DNA of 64,000 nucleotides. Source: Corynespora cassiicola (taxonomy: Eukaryota > Ascomycota > Dothideomycetes > Pleosporales > Corynesporascaceae). This document shows, in pieces, positions 1 to 11,291 of this stretch. The stretch spans positions 186,001 through 250,000 of the forward strand of contig JAEUWY010000019.1 in the NCBI GenBank assembly GCA_022059125.1. The letters run 5' to 3'. Position 1 is the first letter of the stretch; each line of letters starts with the position of its first letter. Both the position numbers and the translations under genes were made by a program. The notes below the pieces were generated by a model. The model did no database searches. It saw only the letters and a program-made list of their open reading frames with translations, and was not told the DNA's origin.

Positions 1-3000
1 AAGTTCACCGGCAAGGATATCCCCCGCGGCCAGCCCCTCGACACGTCCCAGATTGAGAGCATACGCATGGGTACAACCGTCGCGACGAACGCGCTGCTGG
101 AACGTAAAGGCGAGGATATCGCCATGGTTGTCACCAAGGGATTCAAGGACTGCCTGGCTATTGGTAATCAGTCGCGGCCCAACATTTTTGCTCTTGACAT
201 TCGGAAACCCGAGGTCCTGTACAAAACTGTCGTAGAAATTGACGAGCGCGTCACTCTGGAGGACTATGCCGAGGACCCCGAGCGCAACCAAACCTACGCC
301 GAGTCCATTGACAGGGCTGGCGCAGACGCAGAACTCGTCAAGGGTCTGTCTGGTGAGACAGTGCGGATATTACAGAGGCCACAGGACGATGCGATAAGAA
401 AGCAGCTGCAAGAGGTGTACGACAGTGGCCTGAGGAGCATTGCCGTGTGCCTAATGCACGGATACACATACCCCAACCACGAGGCGCTGGTGGGCAAGAT
501 TGCAAAAGAGATTGGGTTTGAGCACGTGAGTTTGAGCCACGAGCTGATGCCTATGATCAAGCTGGTCCCGCGTGCGACTTCTGCGTGCGCGGATGCCTAC
601 CTGACACCTGCCATCCGCAAGTACATTGACGGCTTCTCCAAGGGTTTCGTGGGTGGCCTTGGCACGAAGAGTGTCAAGCAGGAAGGCGAGAAAAAGGGTG
701 CGCGGTGCGAGTTCATGCAATCGGACGGCGGCCTGGTGGATGTGGATATCTTTTCTGGCCTCAAGGCTATTCTTTCAGGCCCGGCAGGAGGTGTCGTGGG
801 CTATGCGCTAACCTCGTACGATCCTGAAACCAAGATTCCCGTCATTGGCTTTGACATGGGCGGCACGAGTACGGATGTGAGCAGGTACGGTGCCGGGAGA
901 TATGACCACGTGTTTGAGACGACGACTGCTGGTGTGACGATCCAGTCGCCCCAGCTTGATATCAATACCGTCGCCGCCGGTGGTGGCTCGCGACTTTTCT
1001 GGAGAAATGGCCTGTTCGTGGTCGGCCCCGAATCGGCGAGCGCACATCCTGGCCCAGCATGCTACCGGAAGGGAGGCCCGTTGGCCATTACCGATGCCAA
1101 TCTTTTCCTCGGAAGGCTGTTGCCGGATTTTTTCCCCAAGATCTTTGGCAAAAACGAGGACGAGGGACTGGATGAGGAGGCAAGCAAGAAGTTGTTTGAA
1201 GAGCTGGCCGAGCAAATCAACAAGGAGGTTGCGGGCGGCAACAAGGACAAGGAGATGTCGCTGGACGAGATTGCCTACGGATTCATCAAGATTGCAAACG
1301 AGACAATGACCCGTCCGATTCGCAGTTTGACTGAAGCCCGCGGCCACGACACATCCAAGCACCGACTAGCGACTTTTGGTGGCGCTGGTGGTCAACACGC
1401 TGTCGCCATTGCAGAGGCTTTGGGCATCTCGCAGGTCCTCATCCACCGCTACTCTTCTGTTCTCTCCGCCTACGGAATGGCCTTAGCAGATGTCGTCGAC
1501 GAACGGCAAGAGCCCGAGTCCAAGGTTTGGTCGGACGAAAAGGACGTTCGCGAGTACCTGCAGAACAAAATGAATGAGCTCAAGGCCAAGTCGACGGCGA
1601 CCCTCAAGGATCAGGGCTTTGACCCAGAGCAGATTCAATTTGAAGAGTACCTCAACCTCCGATACCGTGGGACCGAGTCTGCTTTGATGGTGGTTAAGCC
1701 CACCCAGGGAGAGGCGGAAAAGGAGTACGACGGCGACGGGTGGGCGTTTGGCAAGGCATTTGTCAAGCAGCACGAGCAAGAATTCGGCTTTACGCTGCCC
1801 GACCGCGACATCATTGTTGACGACGTGCGAGCGCGCGGTATCGGCAAGACATTCGAGGGTCTGGAAAAGACGGTAGACCAGCAGCTGAGGGAAATCAAGC
1901 CAAAGGACCTCACCAAGGGAGAGAAGCAGTACGGCACCCGCCAAGTCTATTTTGAGGGCGGCCGACAGGAGACTGCCATCTACAAGCTCGAGGATCTTTC
2001 TGTGGGCGACCGCATCAAGGGGCCCAACATCATCGCCGACGGAACTCAGACCATTGTTGTTCCACCTGGTGCATCTGCGCTGGTCATTGAGACGCATGTC
2101 ATTATCAACATTGGCGAGAGCGACTCTCGTGACAAGCAGGTTGACACCAAGGAAGTGGACCCGATTCTGCTCAGTATCTTTGCTCATCGCTTCATGGCTA
2201 TTGCCGAGCAGATGGGTCGCGCTTTGCAAAAGACAAGTGTTTCCACCAACGTCAAGGAACGTCTAGACTACTCGTGCGCTCTGTTCGACGCCGAGGGAGG
2301 TCTCGTCGCCAATGGTATGTTTTCAAAATACACCCAAACACATTTCTAATGTTTCCTAGCACCACATCTCCCCGTCCATCTCGGCAGCATGTCAACTTGC
2401 GTCCGCAAGCAGGCGGCCATCTGGAAAAGCAAGCTGAAAAAGGGCGACGTCCTCGTATCCAACCACCCCATGTTTGGCGGCACCCATCTTCCCGACATCA
2501 CCGTAATCACACCCGCCTTCTCTGGAGATAAGATCATCTTTTACGTCGCATCGCGCGCCCACCACGCTGACATTGGCGGCATTCTCCCAGGCTCCATGCC
2601 CCCGCACTCCCGCGAGCTCTACCAAGAAGGCGCCGCCATCAAATCTGAAAAGCTCGTCTCAGAAGGCCACTTCAACGAGAAGCGCATCACGGAGCTCCTC
2701 CTGGAAGAGCCGGGCCAGTATCCTGGCTGCTCAGGCACGCGCTGCCTCAGCGACAACATCAACGACCTCAAAGCCCAGGTTGCCGCCAACCAAAAAGGCA
2801 TCAACCTCATCTCAACCCTCATGGCCGATTATGGCGAGCAGGTTGTGGAGTTCTATATGCACAACATTCAGGCTAATGCAGAGCAGTCGGTCCGCGCTCT
2901 GCTCAAGGGCGTTCACAAGCGCTTCGAGGGCCAGGACCTCTCCGCAGAAGAATTCATGGACGACGGATCCCCCATCCGCCTCAAGGTTACCATTGACCCA

Positions 3001-3948
3001 GAAAAGGGTGAGGCCGTATTCGACTTTACGGGCACGGGCCCCGAGGTGTATGGTAACATAAATGCGCCCGAGGCGGTGACTTACTCTGCGATCATCTACT
3101 GCCTGCGCTGCCTCATCAGCGAAGACATCCCTCTCAATCAAGGCTGCCTAGCCCCTATTCGTGTCGTGATCCCCAAAAAGTCCTTCCTCTCACCCTCAGA
3201 CAACGCCGCCGTCGTAGGCGGCAACGTCCTCACGTCCCAGCGCGTCACCGACGTTGTGCTCAAGGCCTTCAAAGCCTGCGCCGCCTCCCAGGGCGACACC
3301 AACAACCTGACCTTTGGCTTCGGCGGCACGGCCCGCAACGAGGACGGCTCCAGCACCACGACCCGCGGATTTGGATACTACGAGACGATCGCGGGGGGCA
3401 GTGGGGCGGGGCCGACGTGGAACGGCACGGATGGCGTGCACACGCACATGACCAACACGCGCATCACCGACTCGGAAGTCTTCGAGCGCAGATACCCCGT
3501 CCTGCTGCGCGAATTCAGCCTTAGGCAGGGGTCTGCAGGGCGGGGGTTGCATCGCGGCGGCGAGGGCGTGGTCAGGGATATCGAGTTCCGCATCCCGGTA
3601 CAGGTCTCGATCCTCAGCGAGAGGAGGGTGTATCATCCGTACGGCATGGAGGGTGGTGGTGATGCAGCGTGTGGGCTGAATATTTGGGTACGCAAGGTGG
3701 ATCGCAAGGCTGTGGATGAGAATTCGGATGCTGCGGCTGCAGAGCAGGGGTGGAGGTACATCAACCTAGGCGCGAAGAACACGGCAAGCATGCGGCCCGG
3801 CGAGAGGATTATTGTTAATACGCCGGGCGGCGGTGGCTGGGGAGCTGAGGGTGGAAAGAGTCAGGTGGAGAGTAAGAAGGATCCGAGGGAGGCTTGGAGG
3901 GGGGGAAGCATCGCGGGAAGGCAGGCGACGGCTGAGGCTAGTGCTTAG
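1..3948 (+). CDS. 5-oxoprolinase (ATP-hydrolysing), 5' end missing
   Basis: Opens 5-oxo-L-proline to L-glutamate with ATP in the cytosolic gamma-glutamyl (glutathione) cycle. The reading frame is already open at base 1, so the start lies upstream; the family's N-terminal residues are missing. Exon 1 (1-2314) holds the hydantoinase A half, with the [23 protein letters not shown] and [11 protein letters not shown] motifs. A 45-bp intron (2315-2359, gtatgt...cctag) splits an Ala codon. Exon 2 (2360-3948) starts the hydantoinase B half with [12 protein letters not shown] and ends with the NTPGGGGWG motif near the C terminus. The visible part is 1300 residues, matching the long eukaryotic OPLAH/OXP1 type in which both halves are fused. 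The intron is inferred from splice sites and from restoration of the conserved junction. Identity is firm. Confidence 0.95.
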
Positions 3949-4198
3949 GTAAACTGGAGAGAAATAGTTAGATCTCTTTATGCAAATTCCCCTTCTTCGG
4001 GCGTTCAATTGATTAGCCAGTGAATTTAACAGCAAGCAAACTGACAGGCTGTGCCACGTTTTGGCTAAAAGTTATAGTACTAAAGACTGAAGCAGACTTA
4101 CTAGTCTAGCCGCTTTAGTAGTGACTCACGTAACAGATAATATATAAATTTGAAGAAAAAATTCTACGCAGCGGTGTCCAGGCTATAGATTTCGCTAT

Positions 4199-5865
4199 TT
4201 AATTCCCCACCACCTCTCCGTTCTTCCAAAAGAACTCACACATCTTGCTATTGTCGTAGTAGATGTCCTCCACAGCCCCTACTTCTGTGTAATTTACGCT
4301 TAGAACTTGCTCTTTCTTATTATATAGTGGCCAAAAAGGCTTTGTAATATCGCTCCAGCTCTGTATGTTTGGGTTGTTATGGATAGCGAAGGAAGTATAC
4401 CAGTCCCTTATTACTTTTGCTAAAGTCCCATTTTCGCCTGGTCTTGTTCCATATTCCATATCGCTAAGATACGGAATAATGGCAGCGTGGACTTGGGAAC
4501 CAGCGTTAAAGACTAGCTTCCAGACTGTTTGCTTGAAGGTTTTAAGAGAGGAAGCTATGTAGTAGGTTGGACAATTGATGGAAAAGTCGCTGTTTTGTCT
4601 TAGCAATTCCCCTTTGAAGGAGTGCATACAAGACTATATGGAGGAGTGTAAACTTACCCAAACCAAGTCTGGCGTTGCCAAAATGTTGAATTGAATTCCT
4701 CCCTTGGATAAAGCTCATAAAGATCGTCGAAAAAGCTCTCGGGAGCATATGGGAATTGAATCCTCAGATCCCTTGTCTGCTCCTCCATTGTTTGCATAGA
4801 CATATTGCTGAATACCCAACCCTCATACTGGTCTCGATCGACCAACGTAGGCACCTTTGTATAACGACCTGCTTTAATCTCTCTTGAAGGAATATTCTGA
4901 ATTATGGTTCCGTCTACGTACGGTCCATAATAAAAGGTACCGTATCCATATTGACCTTCTGCATATCCCTTGAGGTATGAAGCCTGAGTTATCAACTTCA
5001 ACTTGTCCTCAGGAACTGCTTGTAGGCAAGCGAGTGATGAGCAATTTGATAAAGAGATAAGCGTGTCATACTGCCTTTCGAGCTGTTCGTCTCTCATATA
5101 CTGCTGCCACCAAGGTAGTTCTACTATGGCAGCCCGGAAAGGCGGCTTCTGAACCCCACCATACATAACCATCTGTGCAGTCACACTGCCCCCACCTGCA
5201 CTTCCTCCTATTATTGTTACTCTGTTACGGTCCCCCCCAAAAGTTTCGATATTTTCTTGCACCCACTTTAAAGCAAGTCTTTGATCCTGTAATCCTACAT
5301 TCGCTGCTCCGCCCTCAGTCATCAGCCTCTCGGATCCAAGGAAACCGTATGCGCCGAGCCGATATTGAATGCTGACCGCGATCAAAGCATTGCCTGAATG
5401 ATTGACAAGTGCGTACTGCTGCGTGGTAGTCGAATCACCAATCGTATATCCGCCTCCGTGAATTGAGACCAAAACCGGCAACCTGGAGCCCTTTGTCGTC
5501 TGCGCAGGCTGGATTACATTCAGTACCAGGCAATCTTCCTGTCCCATTGGAATTCCCGGGTTCTGGTTCGCCCAGTGGGGAAAGCCTTGTACACATGAAG
5601 GGTGAGGACTGGTTGCGTTAACAATGGTAGACGAGTAGTTGGATGGAGGCGAGAAGGGAACAGGTGCTTTCCAGCGAAGCTGGCCGATTGGAGCCTGTGC
5701 AAATGGGATGCCGAAGAAGTCGTTGACCGCGAGAGCCGGATTATGAAGTCCTCGGTATCTGGCATAGCCTAAGTCTACAATAGGGTCGATGGCGTTTGAT
5801 TGAACGGTAATTGGAAAGGCGGCCAGGAGGCGAAAGAGGGTAGATTTGATTATCATTGTGATCAT
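4199..5865 (-). CDS. Secreted type-B carboxylesterase/lipase
   Basis: Alpha/beta-hydrolase of the fungal carboxylesterase B family, probably exported to act on ester substrates. Exon 1 is 5865-4658, the intron 4657-4599 (59 bp, gtaagt...ctaag, phase 2) and exon 2 4598-4199, giving 535 residues. A hydrophobic N terminus (about residues 1-25) is a likely signal peptide. The oxyanion loop is SIHGGGY. The nucleophile elbow is GGSAGGGS (Ser222), with Gly in place of the usual Glu of GESAGG. The acid is Glu348 in DQYEG and the base His440 in SQVHAAIIP. The join restores the frame exactly and places the His at its expected spacing. It is convergent with the 5-oxoprolinase gene, 250 bp away. Substrate cannot be told from sequence. 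Confidence 0.85.
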
Positions 5866-7076
5866 GAATCAACCCGAGTACAAAAAATGCCAACTCAGCT
5901 AGAATAAATAGCTTCTTAGCTTTCTCTAGAACAAAAAGACGATTTTTCAAAGAGTGTTTTGGAAATATATATATTTTAAAGGAGCGTGATATCATACGAG
6001 TTCCAAAAAGCCTGTCTAGCATGAAACTAGTAGCATGATCGACCGAGGTTCGTATTTAGAGACACAAAAACGCACAGATACGATACTCCGCCTAAATGAC
6101 CGAAATTAGTTGCCAAGCTGTGCAATATCTGTAAGTCGTAGAGCAGCTTCATATTACCTATCATTCAAGCCAATTGATTATAAACTAGCTCTAGAGCTTT
6201 TTGTGATCAATATCTCTTATTACAATAATGTTGTAGGCATGCCAGCTGCATTCAAATTAGTAACAGCCCTCTAGGCATTAACATGATTAAAATTGTATAT
6301 GCAGATACCAAATACCTATATACAGTTCTGAAAAGAATACATCAAACAGGTCGTTGACTAGACACATCAAAATTAACGAACGAGCTGTACTTGCCTGCCT
6401 TAAATGGGATACTCGTTGGGATCATGAAACATGGAACGTGATTCCACCCTTGAGGCAGCTTATACAGGACCTTAGCGTTCATCAACCATCGAAGTTGAAA
6501 GTGACACTGAATCTTGTGAAAAAGGAAAATATTTAATGTGACGGCATTATGCACGATGATCCTCATAGTCCAGGTTTAATGCTATATAGGAACATAATGA
6601 GACAGAATAGCACATCTGGGATAGTTCGTATGCAAACGAGTAATACGAGATGCGACAGTCGCTTATGGATACGGCAAATTTGTAAGTAAACGAATTGTAC
6701 GAAATACGACAGTCGTTTATAAACGCGCAGGCAGTGAAGAGAAACTTAGCGCGACCGAATCGGCCATTTTTAAATTAAGCTCGCTTATAGAGTTTCCGCG
6801 CTCTCTAATCAACTCACCCACCTGATGTACCTAGCATACGAGTGAATTAGACTGTCGAGTGGGTCACTCTGCTAAGACTCTAACCTTCCAAGCCTGGATA
6901 AGACCCCAAATACTAGTCTGTCGATGTAAGACCAACAGGGCCGATGCAATATGGCGAGGAATTTCGGGTAGCATCTATCGTACGCTATCCCCCCAATCAA
7001 GTGCAAGTAGACGTTATACCCCCGGTGGTAGTGCTAATCCTTTATCGACGACGAATCACACTAATACGAACCAACC
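5866..7076. other. AT-rich intergenic stretch
   Basis: No convincing gene. Short open frames on both strands lack family features. It contains the diverged tandem repeat at 6628-6727 and probably the promoter of the carboxylesterase at its left end. Confidence 0.5.
6628..6727. repeat. Two diverged 46-bp direct repeats with palindromic cores
   Basis: Units at 6628-6673 and 6682-6727 repeat with a 54-bp period. Within each lies a 22-bp core (6645-6666 and 6699-6720) that differs only by G/A and C/T transitions and carries a palindrome of the form CGAC-a-GTCG. Transition-only divergence resembles repeat-induced point mutation, though the number of sites is small. Confidence 0.5.
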
Positions 7077-7386
7077 CCAACCCCAGCAGCAAAGGCCTTT
7101 TTCAATAAATCAGAATCCTTCAACTTCTCCCCCAGCCTGCCCACCATCTTCTTCACTAATTTCGCCACGAACGACCTCAAAAAGCTCTTCGATCAACACG
7201 TGAGTCATATTTGGAGTACAAGGGTCCTACAGAGCTCTAAAAACCAGCTAAGTTGGATTCAATGATACTAGCAGCGACAGCGAACTCTACAGATTATTGA
7301 GAGAGCACTATTGCATCAATCGAGGAAGACTTCGACTATGATTCTCTTTATGGAGACCAAGGTATTGTGAAGTCGTGGAGATATAA
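7077..7386 (+). pseudogene. Remnant of a fungal membrane-protein family (LFDxH/SDxELYRLLREHY type)
   Basis: Bases 7077-7199 read as a peptide ending DLKKLFDQH, immediately followed by a gtgagt donor. After a candidate acceptor at 7271 the sequence reads SDSELYRLLREHYCINRGR, then meets a TGA (7339) followed by FSLWRPRYCEVVEI. I recall this order (LFD-x-H, a spliced S-D-x-x-L-Y-x-L-L, then F-S) from a widespread ascomycete family with two C-terminal membrane helices. The phases of the two pieces do not match across the intron and the TGA interrupts the second, so I read it as decayed. An alternative is a short gene starting at 6859 in another frame (6859-7199) whose phase does fit this acceptor. 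Confidence 0.35.
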
Positions 7387-7417
7387 ATATAAACCTCTGA
7401 GTGTATTTCTACGACTT
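7370..7417. repeat. Imperfect 14-bp inverted repeat (hairpin)
   Basis: Arms at 7370-7383 and 7404-7417 pair except at two transition positions, with a 20-base AT-rich loop. It lies just after the decayed reading frame. No flanking target duplication was identified. Confidence 0.4.
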
Positions 7418-8108
7418 TGACTCACGGTAATGTTCAGTTCAAAAGAATGCCACTGAATTTTGGTATCAATGAGTACTAGTACATGCCGGTCAGTTTGGAC
7501 TATAAGTATAAACCTCGGCCTCCAAGAGCAGCGAATCACCTAATATCTCGCCGCAAGTTTTACATGCACCTCAATTCCTGTAATCAGCCGTGTCCAATGG
7601 AGTTGTAACATCAATGCATGCCAGAATTACATACATCAGGTGGCTTAGACGGCATTTTGAAAAGAACAGAGCACTTCGAGACGAACATCACATCTGCTGA
7701 ATACTAATGCGTGGGGCATAGAAGCCATACATGAGACCTCATTTGCGTATATGGCGGTATATCATATGATATTCATTCTTATTGCGATTGATTTCCAGAT
7801 CTGGTGGATGAAGTAGAACCCAGGGGACATTCAAAGTGCCGCTGTTCCTCTTGTATGGTTGTGGGGATATTTTCTCTTTTCCAGACCGCGAATAGTATAT
7901 TGACACAAAGAAGGTATTGAATAGCTTTTTTGACGTGAAATTAGTCTAGAATGAAATGCGTTAATTATGTTTGCCACCCTCACGATCTGTCAAACTATCT
8001 CCTAAAATGACTAGCGACCATGTCGTAACGCTCTTCCTCCCTTCCATCATCAAGGCTCCCGATTTGGATGCATAATTTGCACCACATAAAATCGCAATCT
8101 AAATTCCG
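7387..8108. other. Intergenic, nothing recognised
   Basis: Low-complexity AT-rich DNA with no supportable gene. A tataaacctc motif of the hairpin loop recurs near 7502-7514. Confidence 0.4.
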
Positions 8109-8321
8109 CTAATCCCAATATTCTTTGCCGTCTCGGTGATGCCTTGGACACTGATAATCAAGGTGCGCGGACGGGTGCGTCAGGGCGTTCTGATACTGAG
8201 GCGTGGGAACCCCAGGCACACACTTGGTGGATTTAACTTGATGGGCGGCGCACTTAAAGATTTTCTTGTAGGCACATACCGGCGAACAGCTGTGATAGAA
8301 GTAAAACCAGATTTCGCACAT
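8109..8321 (-). CDS. Short Cys-rich protein of the MC-x family
   Basis: Predicted 70-residue protein starting MCEIWFYFYHSC and ending YQCPRHHRDGKEYWD. The start is the ATG at 8321, because the M-C-E start and Cys spacing match the protein at 15889-16368 (MCEMTIHHYISC; YRCPKH) and the broken one at 9161-9562. All Cys and His positions of the shared N-terminal part are present, but it stops just after the Y-x-C-P-x-H block where the 15.9-kb relative continues, so it may be truncated. No signal peptide or membrane helix. Function unknown; paired Cys/His could bind metal (inference). Confidence 0.5.
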   Translation of the reverse strand: MCEIWFYFYHSCSPVCAYKKIFKCAAHQVKSTKCVPGVPTPQYQNALTHPSAHLDYQCPRHHRDGKEYWD

Positions 8322-9160
8322 GCTTGGTTTAGGGTTCGAGAGCAAATCTGAGCACCGGTTTGGTGTGGGGTGCAAGGCGAAAACTCAATAAAGGAACATC
8401 TTATGATATTCATACTGTGGGTAAGATTATGGGAGAATAACGGGGGTTTGTGAATGGAATTTGACGAATACCTAGGTAGGTCGTAGCTGAGTGAATGTAC
8501 GGGGTTATAGCAATTCCATCAGTCATAGGCCCAATCATATCCCACGGGGCAGGTTTTTTCGAAGACTGACTCTACATGCGTCTCAAATATTCTTTGGGCT
8601 CGGTCCAATATCCATATAGACTTTGAATCTGGGGGAAAGCTCGAAATCACGTGACAAGATGCTGAAGTCTTCCTTTTCTCTCAAGTTTGCCGAGGCATTA
8701 TGTGTACAATTGATGGTGTTTGCGTACCAAAAAACAATTAAATTCAAATTTCTTCTTCTTCCCTTTCTCGGCATTGGTCAGGAAAAGAGACTGCTATGAA
8801 TCGGGACAGATGAGAAAATCTGAATAAAATCGAGAACGACATATGATTTTTTCTGATCGGGAAATAGAGATTATATGTATATAAACACACATCCTACTCT
8901 TATTACTGTACATAATCGATCTATACATTTAGAAAAGCATATTAATAAACAAGATTTAAGAAATAAAAAATATCTCCCCCAAGCCCATACATATTAAATG
9001 AGTGCATGGATGCATCGGCATCTTGATCGCCAAAACCAGTGTCTCAGTCTATCCCTCCGCAGTTACACATATCTCTACAAGAATCAGACTCTTTGGGTTC
9101 TTGAGCCTGCCCAAAAAATCCCAATCCACCAATCCTTGCTTCTCAATCAGTCTGTGTACG
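8322..9160. other. Intergenic between two family members
   Basis: No gene seen. AT-rich around 8820-8990; it should hold the promoter of the 8.1-kb gene and the 3' end of the 9.2-kb one. Confidence 0.4.
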
Positions 9161-9562
9161 CTAACAAGATCCCGCAGTCTCGCTGGGCTTCTCCGAGCCT
9201 TTCCCCTCTGTCTCTGACTTCTGTTCAAATCTCTTGACATGGCCCTCCGGGTCCCATATCCCACCCACCGGAACATTATGTTTATGCGGGGCGCAGATAG
9301 TCGAGCACGCCACCTTCATGGGAATTTTGACGTCCTTCTCACCCTCTTCCTCGTGCAGGGGACACCTCAAGTTGTAATGTTTGTATATGGAATTTTCCAT
9401 ACCGCCGGGAATTATCCACCGTACGGAACATTCTTTGTGGGGGACATCGTTTCGCCAGCCGGATTCGTTGACGGTAGGATAGGCGTTATCACATCACTGG
9501 GTCTCTTCCCAAGCGCATCCTGGGTTGCAGAACTCGTATATGTGGGTTATAAATTTGCACAT
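9161..9562 (-). pseudogene. MC-x family member with in-frame TGA
   Basis: From ATG 9562 the frame reads MCKFITHIYEFCNPGCAWEETQ with a TGA at 9496-9494 as codon 23. It then stays open in the same frame for 110 codons through DVPHKECSV, YNLRCPLHEEEG and CSTICAPHKH to a stop at 9161. The M-C start, the Y-x-x-C block and Y-x-x-C-P-x-H place it with the genes at 8.1 and 15.9 kb. No GT-AG pair near the TGA removes it in phase. It is therefore a single-nonsense pseudogene, a readthrough gene or a base error. Conservation of the frame after the TGA suggests recent loss. The C-terminal tail is charged. Confidence 0.55.
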
Positions 9563-11291
9563 CTTCGATTTCGCTGAGATGGATGTCAGATAATGTATGT
9601 AATGGTACGAAGCCGACGGTGGAGCTGAAAGGTCTGAGGGTATAAATTAGGAGAGACAAACTGAGCGTTGTTTTATACCTATTTACCATGAATCTAAGCA
9701 CATTATCTCATGACAAAAAGATGACTGTATGCCCTTGGATGGCTCTATCGTGGACCGAGGCTCGGGTTGAGGCTGTGATTCAGCAAGTGGAGGCATTGAC
9801 CTATTTTACATACCACCATCAGCGTGCCAAAAGACTTTAGTCTGCCCTGATCCTGGAGTGTTGTGCGTTGATGAAGCCGTCAGTGTAAGTGCTGCTGATG
9901 AATTGGTTGCGCGCAGGGGCCCTTGTACTACATGCACAAAGGCAAACTCGTAGCAATTACATCTGGCAAAAGGCTGATCTCCCGGCCACGCTAATCCCAA
10001 TCATCTTCGCGATCTAGAATGGAAGTTACATGTCCAATTGTTTCCCGTGACACACTCTAGACCTACAGGGCGGCGGCTGACCATGTCACGGGGCGGGCAT
10101 TTGCAGTCCACCGAACTGACTGGAATGTACCTACTATCCCTATTTCCCTATACCTTGGATTAAAAACGTGGGGTTATCCAGCAGTTGATTTCTCAAGAAC
10201 TTACTCTGGCCAAATCCAAGCAGTGGAAGCGCTCAATTCGAGTCACTGCACTCTGTCGTTGCGTTGCCCAGAACCCGACGATCCGGCTCATGCAACCAAA
10301 ACACCACCCACGCTAGAAAACAAAAGCGCAAGACAGAAAATCTTGGATCTCTACCACCTCCATGCATTTCAGTACACCTTTATCATGTGGATTATGCATA
10401 CATTTAGGCAAGTCATACAGTAACGACGATGACAGCAACAACAACAACAACAACAAGAGAGAGTAGCGACAGAAATCAGGAATCTAGGTAAATGGATGGA
10501 GTTGATGCCTTTGTTCGACTACGTGGAACACCTAAGCGTAATTCGTGTGTGGTGCACCGGCATGTTACAGCAAGGATGTCCGCAGCTCGTCATGCATGAC
10601 ATGAAGCCCCTTACCCGCCAAAACACGGTAGTATGAGAATCCATACATGGCCTAACAATCCCTCTCAAGCACAAACACCACTTCACAAATCTGATAATCT
10701 ATAAAATATTGCTATGTATCCCTATTTTCTATTCCTTCCCACCATCCACCACCTCACACCTGAAATTACTAGGACACAACCATAATCCTCGACCCTAGCG
10801 CTGCTAAACCCATCCCCACATCTTCAACCATGCATCGCTTATCTGCCCGAAGAATCTCGCATAATCATTTCAACCCCAGACAAGGTCGCTGTCTCGATGT
10901 GATACGTGTACAATGTATTCAAAAGGCACCCAAGCACGAACGTGTTTTTTTTTAAAAAACGAGTATGGTTCTCAAGTGTAGTTTCATCCTACCATCTGCC
11001 CATCCACCCTTTAACGGGCCCAATCAGACAACACAAAAGGGAGAAAACCCTATTGTATCCCCCCATTCCAAACGCCATCGCTAATGCCCAAATAACACCT
11101 GCAATCGTGCCATCCCATGCCATCCCATGCCACACCATCCTATACAAACCGCTGGACCAACGCTAACCCAGCCAGACCAACCCAAGTAAAAAGAAGCAAT
11201 GCCAACACATCTCAACCGAAGACATCTGAGCTGAACATCAAAGGACCCGCCCGTCCCAACCTGACCTAACCCAAACAGCAAAAATCCAACC
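9563..11291. other. Long intergenic region
   Basis: No supportable gene on either strand. It contains a (CAA) tract at 10436-10456 and pyrimidine-rich DNA from about 10660 that is probably 3' flank of the R/G-rich gene. Confidence 0.45.
10436..10456. repeat. (CAA)7 microsatellite
   Basis: Seven uninterrupted CAA triplets in non-coding DNA. Confidence 0.8.

Noticed and set aside
8331..8360. T-loop-like gggttcgag, possible tRNA
   Set aside because: No acceptor stem, anticodon arm or D-arm can be folded around it.
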